Assembly (NCBI GenBank): GCA_963675135.1
Contig: OY776133.1
Location: 47,337,494 to 47,401,493, forward strand
DNA from: Galeopsis tetrahit
Lineage: Eukaryota; Streptophyta; Magnoliopsida; Lamiales; Lamiaceae
Direction of reading: 5' to 3'
DNA: 64,000 nt
A program made the position numbers and the translations under genes. The notes below the pieces were generated by a model, which was given only the letters and a program-made list of their open reading frames with translations, did no database searches and was not told the DNA's origin. Positions 34,261-46,112 of this stretch are shown piece after piece. Positions within the stretch are counted from its first letter, which is position 1, and each line of letters begins with the position of its first letter.

Positions 34261-36497
34261 TGTTAGAGAGATTAGAGAAGTTTGAAGGTTAAGATTTCAG
34301 AGAGATAAAAGACAGTAGAATTATGAAAGCGTAAATCGATGAAAAATTCTAAGTCTTTCTTATATATGATCTGGGAAGTTCGATCAATGGTATGGATTAG
34401 ATTTCAGAGACGTAATGAACGATCTAGATGAGAGGGTGTATTCATCCAAATTTGAATATTAGGTTCTGCCGCTTCATATTCTTCATGGATTCCAAATTAA
34501 ATCAAAATTGTGTTATGGAATTTAGGTTATAGAATTTTCGGGTCCGCATTTAATGCTCAACATTCTATTGGTTGGCAAATAAAGCAACTGTCCAATCTAC
34601 ACGAGTTTTAAGGGCACGTACTCATTACTGAATTTGTGAGTCGTCTAGGACAAGTTTTGAGTTATTTTACCATATAAGTTCAGATGTGTACTAGTATGCT
34701 GAATAGCAATAAATGAGAACTGACAGCATTCAATGAGAACGAATTTCATTTAATTTGTCTTCTAATCATTTGAAACAAGTAGATTAAATAAAGAGGGAAA
34801 GAAAACCAAGTTAATCTATTTCAGCTGTGTTGGAACAGTAGTCAAGTTGTCATCTGATTGAGCTTCTGATTTTCCATTATCAGCTGAGTACGTTCCCCCT
34901 TCAGCTATCATGTCCTCTTCTAGAGTGTTTGAACACTATTTGGTTTTCAGCTGCACTTTCTTATCAGCTGATAAATCTTCTTGCTTGTGTCTCATCTGTA
35001 TTACTTATCTGAGAGAATGAGCTGTTAGACTTCACATGTAGTATTCAGATGTAATGTTCAGAATGAAGATTTTGAAATGATTATTATTGAAATAAATAAG
35101 CCAAAAGATAGTAAGTAAGAAAACATAAGAGTATTCCAAGCTAAGGATCTTTAAGAATTTCATGGAAATTCCCCTTAAGACTTAGATGTCTCTTGTTAAA
35201 TAACTCTCAGTTGTAACAGCTTCTTCATTGAGTCTAACTTACCTGTACTTTTCCTTCATTCACCAATCATGCAGGATTGGTCTGTGGTGCACGGGGTCTC
35301 TACTGATGTTTGATGAGGAGGGAGATGGAAGTGTTAGAAATGAGGTGTATGTGTAGACGAAGATTAAATGCTGACACAGACTTAAACACGAAAGTCGAGG
35401 CTAGAGTTTGACTCTATCTCCGTAAGATGTTATTGCCCCATACACAGGTGCAATACGGATCAATGGCAACCGTCCCCAAGATACAACGACTTCAAACTTC
35501 ACGACTGTTGCACTACAAATCGAAAGTTATCGGCGAATCGCAAAATGGATATCTAGAACCTCCGATAAAACTCTAATGCAAGGACTTAGAATACTAGAAT
35601 GCTTTGGAGGATAAGAATGTAAGAAAGCTTTTGGTTTGAGTTATTTTTGGAATGCAAATGTGGGGATCTATTTATAGACTTCTAAGAGTCTTTATGATAA
35701 TAGTTGTGACTTTTCATAATAATCTCTTCTTTCCAAAAGTTACAACCTTTGGAAATAAACAATTATTCACCAAAAAGGTATGTCTTTTAAATTAATGCAA
35801 TAATTCTAAAAGACACCACCTTTAAATTTAATGAAATAATTTTAAAGGACACAACCTTTGGAATATAATTATTTTACCAAAAGACATGACATTTCATGTC
35901 AAGTCACAATCCATCACTATTACCATTATAATAATAAATACATTCAACAATATATTTATTCACTCATTAAATGACCAATTTTAATATTAATTTCTCATTC
36001 ACCCAACATTTGGTTTTGAGAAATCAAATCAACTAAATCCATTTACGCAAAACGGATTATAAAATTGTCACTTAATATTTTATAAAATGTGGTCAAAACC
36101 AACATTTTCCAATAATCCCCCACATGAATGAAATTTAAATAATCAGATTTCCAAAAATCCCCCACATTATTTGCACTTATTTTCAAAACCAACATTTTCC
36201 AAAAATCTCCTACATAAAATGTGGTCAAAATAATGGCAAATGATCTTAGTATTTTAAATGAAGATTTTAAAGAATCAGATTTTTCAATTTTGAATCCAAA
36301 AAAATGTGTAATTTAAATAATCAAGAATCACAGAAAATAAGTGCAAATAATCTGAGTGTTCTGAATAAGGATTTTTAAAGAATCATAGATTCCCCCTTGA
36401 ATTAAGAACTCTCAGGTTCCCTCAGCTTTACTAGCTTTCTTCATAGGGAAGATGCTTACCTGGATGATGAGTGTGTCTATTCAACTCATCTGAGATG
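34261..36497. other. Spacer between pol and the long 3' frame of copia B
   Basis: About 2.2 kb against 0.9 kb in element A. The excess is explained by the LTR-like insert at about 35288-36250. Near 36380-36400 the minus strand reads TTCAAGGGGGAATCTATGAT, matching AAGGGGGAATCTATGAT just after pol of element A (about 53553-53569), a probable internal polypurine motif. Confidence 0.6.
35288..36250 (-). mobile_element. Probable LTR-like insertion, ends unresolved
   Basis: On the minus strand, purine-rich ATGTGGGGGATTATT is followed by GGAAAATGTTGGTTTTG at about 36112, resembling a polypurine tract plus LTR start; a TATAAATAG box follows (about 35671-35679 on the plus strand). The word ACCAACATTTTCC is repeated near 36100 and 36190. 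No target duplication could be fixed. It may be a truncated 3' end of a further copia element. Confidence 0.4.
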
Positions 36498-39400
36498 TCA
36501 TCTGCCTTTGTTGTCTGGTTGGAGCTGTTCTATGATCAGCTGAGTTAAAGTTGACTTCTCAGCTGCAGGTTTTGAGATACCCAGCTCCAGCAGGCCTAGT
36601 GAGAAGCACAGTTCTCTAAACCTTGTCTCAGCTAAAGGCTTAGTGAGCATGTATGCTCTTTGGATATCTGTGTGAATTTTTTCCATTCTGATGTCCTTCT
36701 TCTCCACATGATCTCTAATGAAGTGATGTCTGACATGAACATGCTTGCATCTTGTGTGAAGGACTGGATTCTGAGTAATGGCTATTGCACCATTGCTATC
36801 ACAGTAGATTTGAACTTCTCTAGCTTTAATGTTATAATCAAATAGTTGCTGACTTAACCACAACAGCTGACTACAACAACTACCAGCAGCCATGTATTCA
36901 GCTTCAGTAGTGGAGGTAGCAACTGAGGTTTGTTTCTTGGAGAACCAAGATATCAGCTTATTTCCTAGAAACTGACATGTGCCAGAAGTACATTTCCTAT
37001 CTATTCTGCATCCTGCGAAGTCATAATCTGAATAACCACTCAGATCTAAACCGCCTTCTAATGGATATCATAAGCCCATATTCACTATACCTTTTAGATA
37101 CCTTAGAATTCTCTTTGCTTCATCTAGGTGACTAATCTTTAGGTTGAATTGAAATCTAGCACATACACCTACTGCAAAGGTAATATCTGGTCTGCTGGCT
37201 GTCACATACAGTAGTGATCCTATCAGGGCTCTATATTTGGTTTGATCTACAGATTTTCCATTCTCATCTGGATCCATCTTAAAAGAAGTCATCATGGGAA
37301 TCTTGCACACTTTACTTGTCGGAGCACCAAACTCGGCAATAAGATTTCTTGTATACTTAGCCTGAGTGATGAATATCCCATCTGAGCTTTGCTTCACTTG
37401 AAGACCTAGGAAGTAGTTCATTTCACCCATCATGGACATCTCAAATTTGTCTTGCATCAACTTTGAGAACTTGTCGCATAACTCTTAATTTGGTGAACCA
37501 AAAATGATATCATCTACATAAATCTGAACCAATAGGATATCACTTCCTTCTTGAATTCTGAACAAGGTTCTATCAATTATTCCCTTTGTGAATCCATTAT
37601 TAACCAAGAATTGAGATAGTGTATCATACCAAGCTCCGGGAGCCTGTTTCAGTCCATATAGAGTTTTCTTAAGACGATATACTTGATCACTTTCTTCGAA
37701 GCCAGGAGGTTGTTCCACATATACTTCCTCCACAAGTACTCCATTCAAGAATACACTCTTAACATCCATTTGATACACTTTGAATCTCATTCGAGATGCA
37801 TATGCGAGGAATAATCTTATAGATTCAAGGCGAGCTACATGTGCAAAGGTTTCATCATAATCAATCCCTTCTGATTGTGAATATCCCTTTGCAACAAGCC
37901 TAGCCTTGTTTCTTATGATAGTACCATTCTTATCTGTCTTTTTCTTGAATACCCATTTGGTTCCAATCACTCTTTGATGTCTAGGACGATCCACTAGTTC
38001 CCAAACATCATTCCTTGTGAACTGGTTGAGCTCCTCTTGCATGGCTGTGATCCAGTTGCTGTCTTCAAGAGCTTCTTCGATTGTTGAAGGTTCCTTCAGG
38101 GAAAGAAAATAACAATGACAAAATAGAGTCTCAGCAATGTGAGCTGAGGGGTTAGCATTTGCCTTTTGCCTTCTAGTTTGGACAATGGAGCTTGAATCTC
38201 CTATTATTTGTTCAGTTGAATGATCTCTTGTCCAAATAAACTTTGGATAAGTGCCATCAGGTGAGTTAAGATCCTCTTCTGATGTTGTGTCACTAGGATA
38301 TTGACATTGATGTGTCTCAGCTGGTTCAACAACTTGAGTATCATCTGTTGGTTCAACTTCAGCTGTGTTAACAGCTTCTTCTGTATCAACAGTTTCTGTT
38401 GTTCCCCCTACTTGAGTAGGTTCAACATCTGCTCTAGGAGTTTCATTTACTGTATTTGTCTGGGATCTTGTAGTGGGCCTCCTTGGTTTGAATTGATCAT
38501 CATCACTATCATCGTCACCTGAGAAGGGAATGGTGACTTTGACAAATCCTTTGTCATCTGATCCCTTTCTCTTCAGATTTAGACTTTGAAACTTTTGAGC
38601 AAGGAGATCCACTTTATCAACTATTCTCACAGAAGTAGTTTCATCAAATACAATATGGGGTGTTTCTTCCACTATAAGGGTCCTCTTGTTAAAGACTCTG
38701 AATGCTTTGCTAACTTGGGAATATCCTAAGAATATCCCCTCGTCTGTTTTAGCATCAAAGGCCTTTAGTTGGGTCTTCACGTTATTATGGATGAAACACT
38801 TGCAACCAAAGATATGAAAATAAGATACTCTAGATTTTCTTTCTTTCCAGATCTCATAGGGAGTCTTACCATGCCTTTTATATATGAGACATCTGTTCTG
38901 AGTGTGACACGCTGTATTTATAGCTTCTGCCCAGAACTTCTTGGGTATGTTGAATTCAGCTAACATTGTTCGAGCAGCTTCTTTGAGGGTTCTGTTTCTC
39001 TTCTTAGCCACTCCATTTTGTTGAGGTGTATGAGCTGAGCTTGTTTCATGCTGAATACCATTGTCAGTGCAGTAAGTAGTAATAGAGGAGTTGAGAAACT
39101 CACCACCTTTATCACTTCTGATTTTGATGATCGTTGATCCTTTCTGGTTTTGAATTTTCTTCATCAGTTCTGGAAGTTTGGTCCTTGTCTCACTCTTTTC
39201 GAATAGAAAAGTAACCCATGTGTACTAGGAGAAATCATCTACCACCACAAGAGTATACTTTCTGCCGCTTAGAGTAGCAGGTGAGATAGGTCCAAACAGA
39301 TCCATGTGAAGAAGTTCAAGAACCCTGCTGGTGGATGATACAGTCTTGCTTTTCATTGGCACTTTTGTCTGTTTTCCCTTCTGACATGCATCACACACCT

Positions 39401-39893
39401 GTAGATCTTTACTGAAGACTTCGTTAGGTAAGCCAATCACTAGTGAGTTTCTTGCTATAGTGTTTAGAGTTTTAAAGTTCAGATAACCTAGCCTCTTGTG
39501 CCACAGCTAACTTACTTCTTTAGAACTCTTATCAACTAGGCAGGTATCACTAGGACAACTTTTCCAATCAACAGCATAAATGGTTCCTATTCTATTTCCA
39601 GAGAGTAGTACGTTTTTACTAATTCTATCTACTACTTTACAGCCAGTAGATGAAAATTCAACACTATACCCTCTATCACAGAATTGAGAAACGGAAAGTA
39701 AATTGTGCATTAATCCATCAATATAAGATACATCTTTTACCGATATGTCGCCATTGACTAAGGTTCCAATTCCCTTGGTTTTAGCAACAGAATTGTCACC
39801 AAAGACTACTCGTGGACCTTTCATTTCTTTGAGGTCTGAAAGGAGGTGCTTTGAGCCTGTCATGTGACCTGAAGCGCCTGAATCAATATACTA
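36498..39893 (-). pseudogene. Copia B pol: protease, integrase, RT, RNase H
   Basis: In order on the minus strand: retropepsin with DSG (near 39880), GAG pre-integrase zinc region (LWHKRL ... CDACQKGKQ), integrase core (LLHMDLFGP, VVVDDFS, PQQNGVAKKRNR), reverse transcriptase (WELVDRPRHQ, MDVKSVFLNG, YVDDIIFGSPN near 37490-37520) and RNase H (SDYDFAGCRIDRK, TTEAEYMAAGS, YCDSNGAIAI), ending with the short tail after LGLLELG. In-frame stops interrupt it at 39891, 39507 and 37068, each where relatives have Trp, and at 39225 and 37485, where element A has Lys. Otherwise the frame is kept over 3.3 kb. Confidence 0.9.
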
Positions 39894-40508
39894 GATTTCA
39901 GCTTCTGGTCCTCCTTTATTCTTTAGATCCACGCGATCCTCTTTTTGTTCTCTTACCATTAAGTAGTGATCATCTTTGCGTTGATCTTCATCCTCAGATT
40001 CGAAACCAAACTCGTCTGAAGAAGAAGGTAGATCATTGTCTGAACTACTACTTTCTTCACCAGCTATCATGGCTTTTCTTCTGGATGCGTATCTTCTTTC
40101 TCTTCTAGCTCGAAGTAGTTCACGCTCCTTCTGACTTAAATCTGGGCAATCAACACTGAAATGTCCTGGTTTTTTACAAGTGTAACACAAATTTTTTCCT
40201 TCCTTGGAGCTTCGTGCTGGTGAACTATCTCTTTTACTTCGACTAGGATTGGCATCTCTTCTGTTGTTTCCTCTTCGATCTGTAGACTCTGCTCGTTTAT
40301 AAGACCTGGGTTCTTCTCTCTTCGTTCAGGAGTCCTTACAGATCGGTCTTTGGACTTATATGAGGATGATGAGCTTCCTGCATGGTTAGATCTTTTGTTT
40401 TTGTAATCTGTATAAAAACGTTTGTATTTACCATGCTCAGATTGGAGATTATGGAATCTCTTCATCATCAATGTCATCTGCTCCTGTAGACTAAGATCTG
40501 GTGGAATA

Positions 40509-42690
40509 TGTTGGGAATAAAATGAGAATTTTGATTAAGATATCAAAACCCCTTAAGACATGCCAAATAAAAAAGTCAATATGATATGTACATGTTTCAG
40601 GACTGTTGGAACATGTAGTATAGGCTAGTTGAGAAGTTGATGTGTTAGGCAGCTCTTAGTACATTTAGATGCACAAGTTGAGGGGGAACACATGCATAAA
40701 AGATTACAAGAGACAAGTCCCCTCAAGGCTCAGAATCAAATTGATCCCAGATCTGCTGAAGTACCTAAATGGACAACTGTGTTGATCAAGTCAGCTCAGT
40801 AACAGATCAACCTCTCTGAAGACCAATACACCATCAAGACCAAGTCTACTGAAGTATATGTCAAAATTCAGAAGAGATATGTAGCAGAAATGTGTCTGCA
40901 CACTTGAACCAGAACAGTTCTAAGAAGAGACCAACTGTGTTGATAGGGTCAAAGCTACTGATCTGAAATCATGAATGCTCAAGAACCATCAAGAAGTATG
41001 CTATGAAAGAGAAAGAGCCAAGTCATCTCAAAGAGCCAAGCCAACACTGCTGATAAGCAAAGTCTGCTGATATTGATAAGCAGATTTGTCCAGATGATAA
41101 GGAAGGTTGTCCTTATCATAGGACCAATGATCAGAAGTGATGTCTATGTTTGATCAAGTGAATCTTCAAGTCAAACATTGGGAAGAGTGCTTCAAGCCAA
41201 GACAAAATGCTAACAACTGTTTACTTCCCAAATTAAGGACATGTCACTTTCAAGAAACTGTCTTCCAGTTGCAAAGTTCAAGGAAGACAAATATAGACAA
41301 TTTGAGGTTGTCTCTCCAACGGACATAACCTCAATTTGTTCTATAAATACAGAAGTGTGGATACCATTTGAAAGCACCAACTAGAATCCAACCATCCTGC
41401 AATCTAAAGGAAACTACAAGCTCATAAGCTTTCATAGAACATTCTTAGTTTCCAGAACACTTCTTCTAAGCTGAACTTCACTGTACATCAATCAAAGCTT
41501 AGAGAGATATCCTATCCTATACACTGACCTCATTGTAAAGGATATCTCAACTTAGTTGGAACCAACATCAACCCCTATACCTTTTCAAAAGAAAGTTAGA
41601 AGGTTGTTGTAGTAGAAGTGTAAAGAACTCACTGTTGAGAGAAGAACAGTAAGTTCTGAGTTGAGAAGAGAGTACTAGGACTCTGATATCCTAGGGATCA
41701 AGGCACCAAGGAGTAGATATGTCTATCGGGCTGGCCCTAGCCCTATAGGGCCAGCCCTACAGGGCTACGGGCTAAACGGGCTAGGGCCTTAACCGGTTCA
41801 TACTTAATGATCCTAAAATTGTTGGGAGCTAACCCTAACCCTAGCGGGCCACGGGCTAAACGGGCCACTAACGGGCTACAATAATTTTTTTTAAAAAAAT
41901 TAAAGGTCTCAATTGGCACGTCCAAGTCCAAGTTTCCAAAAAGCAAATAAAATAGAAAAATATATAATTAGTTAATGAAATTGATAAATGATAAAACCAA
42001 AGTATGATTTAAACACAATTCTAGAACTAATTGGTCCTTAATATGATCAAATAAAACAAAATAAATATCATAATCTAAAAAAAAAAATAGTAATAATAAC
42101 CAATGGATGGTAATGGGGTACTTAATGTTTATAATTTCAGATATGGGCCATATGACCCAAAATTTGTTCTAAGGTTATTTATTAAAAAAAATATGGGGTA
42201 ACAACTCGGGCTAGCGGGCTGGCCCTATAGACCTGCGAGCTAACCGGTCTGGGTAAAAAAAGCCCGAATTTAAACGGACCTATGATTCATGAACCCTAAC
42301 CCTACATTTTTCAGGGTTAAACGGGCCAGCCCGGTTAGCCCGGCCCGGATAAACAACTCTACCAAGGAGTGGTGTGGTTGATCAAGTGCACCTTGGCACT
42401 ATAAAACAAGTAATTCCAAGAGATAAGGAATTATCCTGTTCAATCAGGGAAAGTGGATGTAGGAGCTTGAGTCTCTGAACCACTATAACTCTTGTGTTGA
42501 TTTACTTTCACAGTATTTTCATACAACCAACACATTCATACACTGCACACAAACTGATCTTTAAAAGACATATACTTAAGACTGTGCAAAACTAGTTTGG
42601 GACAAGTCCCCTGAAAACAAATTAACTGTTAAGAGGATTTCAGAATTAAAAAGGAGTTTAAACTAAAAGGCCAACCACTATGCCGCACTT
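40509..42690 (+). mobile_element. Truncated LTR of copia family C within B gag
   Basis: Begins TGTTGGGAATAAAATGAG like the C LTR at 28627 and follows it (matching 'CACCTTGGCACTATAAAACA' and 'TCCTGTTCAATCAGGGAAAG') to about 42690, where it stops in a region matching about 200 bp short of the C LTR end. The usual CCAACA terminus is gone, so no target duplication can be seen. TATAAATA lies at 41342-41349. The hAT MITE at 41714-42361 is nested in it. Confidence 0.8.
41714..42361. mobile_element. hAT MITE, TSD CCAAGGAG
   Basis: Ends TAGATATGTCTATC and GATAAACAACTCTA, flanked by a perfect 8-bp CCAAGGAG (41706-41713 and 42362-42369). Same family as 2763-3509, sharing GGGCTGGCCCTAGCCCTATA. 648 bp, non-coding. 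Confidence 0.92.
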
Positions 42691-43333
42691 TCAAGTAAGT
42701 CTTACCCAAATCTGTGATCTCATTGAGTATTCTCGTAAAACTATTGTCCATTTGGTCAATAGTTTCGCCAGACAGCATCTTGAAGTTATCAAACTTGTGT
42801 ACAGCTGTAATAAACTTATTTTCTTTAATCTGCTCTATGCCTTCGCACATAATTGCTAATGTATCCCACATTTCTTTAGCAATTTTAAGACGTATAACTT
42901 TACCAGCATACTCATTTGATACAGTAGTTAGTATCATGTTCTTAGCTGTTTTGTCGAGGTTGTGTTGCTTTGCCTCATCTGGTGTGAAATCAACTCTATT
43001 TTTGGGCACTAGCTGACCAACTGGAATTTCTGGATTTCCATCAGTTGTGTCAGGAGCCATCACAGTGATAGGTCCATCTGAGATTACATCTATCATCATT
43101 TCATCAACCTGACTGAGTGCAACCTCCATTCTGCCTTTCCAGAGATCATATTCCTCAACTGAAAACACAGGTAGCTTACGAGTGTGAGAATATCCACCCA
43201 TAATGAATAAGTAGAATAAGTATGAGTTTTATGAAAGATAGGGTTTTCAAGAAAACGGGTCTGTTCAAGAGTGCTACAAGAACTTCTTCCTTAAGAAGTT
43301 AAGTAACAGAATCAGTAGCTCGTTAGAACCACT

Positions 43334-43345
43334 GCGCTGATACCA
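43334..43345 (-). promoter_or_regulatory. Primer-binding site of copia B
   Basis: Minus-strand TGGTATCAGCGC, two bases from the 5' LTR, a one-base variant of the initiator-Met tRNA complement TGGTATCAGAGC. Confidence 0.82.
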
Positions 43346-43347
43346 CT

Positions 43348-45018
43348 TGTTGGTCCCAAAACGAGTATGGTGACAGTCTAGGGGGGTGAATAGACTGTCA
43401 GGTGTTAAAAAAAATCGTGCTTTTTAGATCAGATTAGACGTTTAGAAGAGTTAGGTACTCAGACGTCTATATGCAGATACGATGTTCTGATCTTGTAGAG
43501 TGCGTGAGTGATATATCAATTTAAGATAAGAACCTTACTGATTGCTGAATTCAGCTGGTCAGTTTGAAAGCTATCTCAAGAGCTACGAGTGCGGAAATGT
43601 GTAGGCCCTATGTGTTTAGACTCGTGGGTATTTTATGAAAACCTTTGAAAACTAATGACTCCAAAAACGAAGTAACTCGGTGGATTTTGATTCTCTTACG
43701 TAAACTATGTTATGAACAAGTATGAACAATAATGAATATAAATACTAAATCAAGAATAAGAAATAAAGAACACAGAAGTTTATAGTGGTTCAGATCTCAA
43801 TATCCTACGTCTACTCTCTATAATCAGATAGAGAAATTCAATAGCTTGCTGCTTTATAGTCCCAAGAGAAGACTTTCGATCTAGAACCTCAACTACTTTA
43901 TGAGGAACAGATATGTTTGTTGGTGAGGTAACAAACAACTTTTACAATGGTTAAAATCAAATAACAAGATGTGTGTATAACTAACTAATGTTCTATGCAC
44001 TAAAGATAAGATTCTTTATACAGGCTTAGGGTCGGAAACTTAGAGCACTAAGGATAGAAATCTTTGCTGGCTGTAAAGAACTCGATACTTAAGTATTTTT
44101 CTCAAACTTGTTGCTCTTGATATCAGCTTTGTATGCAGAGAGAATGAGTTCTTGCTTGTGGGATTTCCGGTACCTTGTTCCAAAGAACAAGTGTTGTATT
44201 TATAGAGTGATTTTGTGCTCAGAAACTAGTCGTTGGTGAGAACTAGCCGTTGCAACAAATCTTTCTAAGTATAGTCGCCATCTTCATAGGAATGGTGTTT
44301 GCAGATTTTCTGGTACGATATTGCCTTAAGAGGCAATGTGCATTAAATGCTTTGTACTTCTTCTGCAGATCTCTTGTACGACCTACTAAGCTGTCAACTT
44401 CATAGCTTCGTGTTGATGTCTCATTGGTCCACATCATCTTGCTAGTTGAGAGTTGTCTTGTCTTTTGTTAGAGCAATTCAGAAGTTAATCTGACATTCTC
44501 TTTGTCTTCTGCTTTGCATGCCTTTATCATCTGACTTAGTTATTCATAAATGAACTAACACTTGTGAAGGTGTTTTATTCATAAATGCTAAGTGCTCTTC
44601 GACTTGAATGCTCTTTAAGGCTTGCTCTGACAAGATACAGATGAGTTCATATCTGTTGGGTTGTCCTCTGAACTTCGATTGCAGATTATCATATAGATGA
44701 CCCAGTCTACAAGGTATACAACAACCTTTAGATTTGAATCTACTAATGAACTCTTGGAATCTTCTAGTCTCCTGCTTTCTTCTTAATATACTTCAGTGGA
44801 GTGTACAGATGAATAGTCAGCTGACATTTACACAACTGATTCTTAGACTAGAATTAGAAACAATTACATTACTTTTAAGCTTTATAATTCAGCTTAGGAA
44901 CCTTAGTTCTAGAACATGACTTGTCGATCTAACCTGTACTATACTGATCTGATTTTGGCCATCAAAACTAAGAACTATTCGTTACAATCAGATTAAGGGC
45001 TGGATGAATATCCCAACA
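43348..45018 (-). repeat. 5' LTR of copia B
   Basis: 1671 bp, TGTTGGGATATTCATCC at 45018 to GGGACCAACA at 43348 on the minus strand. TATAAATA at 44197-44204 is the likely transcription signal. Followed on the left by the primer-binding site. Confidence 0.92.
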
Positions 45019-45244
45019 TTTAGTAGAGATTTTGAGGGGTAATTTTGTAAACCTTTTATGTATAAAGTAAAGAAATGAGATGACTTTCGTGTATGTGTGG
45101 AGAAAAAGTAATGACATTTGTGTAAAATTGAGGATAGCGTGAGGGTTGAGTTTATAAAGGGTTTTCCATTTTTTTAAAGGTGTGAAAGTTATTGTAGGAC
45201 ATCTCGAAAAGAAAAGTGTGAAAGTAATTGCGGGGCGGAGGGAG

Positions 45245-46107
45245 TATTTGAACTAATATTATACAGTTTGTGAATTATTAATATATTGTATTTGAACTAG
45301 TACCATAGAGTATGTGAACTAATATTATATTGTATATAAACTAAACTATATTGTTCTCATGGTGAAATAAAATTTAGATCTATTTTATGTGTCATCTATT
45401 ACAACCATATGGAATGATCACAGTCAACCCCAAGACAAATAATATATTGGTCTCTTTTGAGAGTATGATGTTAAGATAATATTATATTTTCATGATTTCG
45501 ATGTTAAATATTTATTTTAAATATTCAATAGTTGGAGATGTGATTGGAAATGAATATATGAACTAATAATATATTGTATGTGAACTAATAATGTGATGTA
45601 TATAAACTAATACTACTAGATTATATGCTAACTAATATTATATATTTTTTTAGCTTAATTTTTTTATATATATATAGAAATAGTGGTGGATATTTTTGTT
45701 GAGTTTATGTTGAGGTTTACGTATTTCGGAGAATTGAGGACTTGCGTCAGATTAATGGAATTTTTTTGATCGATTGGGTCTCACGTGCTTGTGTATCATG
45801 AGACTAAACTTCACGTAATGAATTATACAAAATATATATAAGAAAAACTCGTCTAATATCACAAATATAATATATATTAAAATTAAATAATTTTATATAA
45901 TTAAAATGCATATTAATTTAATGAGAAAGAAATAATTAAAACATATATTAATTTAATGAGAAAGAGATAATTAAAATATATATTACTTTAATGAGAAAGA
46001 GATTTTTAAAATTAGTAAATTACCATTTTAATATATTAGCAACAAGTTTTAACCACAATACCTCAATAACAATAGACAAAGTCTTTGTCACTAGGCTAAA
46101 GACATTA
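45245..46107. other. AT-rich intergenic DNA with short tandem repeats
   Basis: 45245-45660 holds a loose repeat of 'GAACTAATATTATATTGTATGT'-like words (quoted in shortened form: GAACTAATATTATATTG). 45890-46010 holds about three copies of a ~37-bp unit with the core TTAATTTAATGAGAAAGA. No gene is visible. Confidence 0.6.
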
Positions 46108-46112
46108 TTTAT

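Larger units (their letters stand above)
39894..43201 (-). pseudogene. Copia B gag, interrupted and internally deleted
   Basis: The N-terminal part (43201 to about 42680) begins MGGYSHTRKLPVFSVEEYDL with the conserved Trp present and carries the gag domain (IAKEMWDTLAIMCEG, FDNFKMLSGETIDQMDN). It breaks after DLGKTY. The C-terminal part (40508 to 39894) resumes at SLQEQMTLMMKRF and contains the CCHC zinc knuckle CYTCKKPGHFSVDC and an acidic tail. Between them lie a truncated C-family LTR and a hAT MITE, and about 100 gag codons expected from elements A and D are missing. A frame break near 40136-40190 precedes the zinc knuckle. Confidence 0.88.
26375..45018 (-). mobile_element. Copia element B (Sirevirus-like), TSD TTTAG
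   Basis: A full-length but decayed Ty1/copia element on the minus strand: 5' LTR 43348-45018, PBS, gag, protease, integrase, RT, RNase H, long extra frame, polypurine tract, 3' LTR 26375-28052. TTTAG flanks both ends (26370-26374 and 45019-45023). Without nested insertions the core is about 14 kb. Comparing the first ~560 bp of the LTRs by eye gives roughly 4% differences, so it is clearly older than element A. Nested insertions: LTR C at 28627-30251, an LTR-like insert at about 35288-36250, and LTR C plus a hAT MITE at 40509-42690. Confidence 0.92.
26320..45244. mobile_element. Stowaway MITE split by copia B
   Basis: The left piece starts CTCCCTCTGTCCCATGATTTC at 26320 and the right piece ends GCGGGGCGGAGGGAG at 45244, inverted partners flanked by TA. 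Without the copia element and one TSD copy it is 276 bp, the same size as other Stowaway copies here. Copia B therefore inserted into this MITE. Confidence 0.85.
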
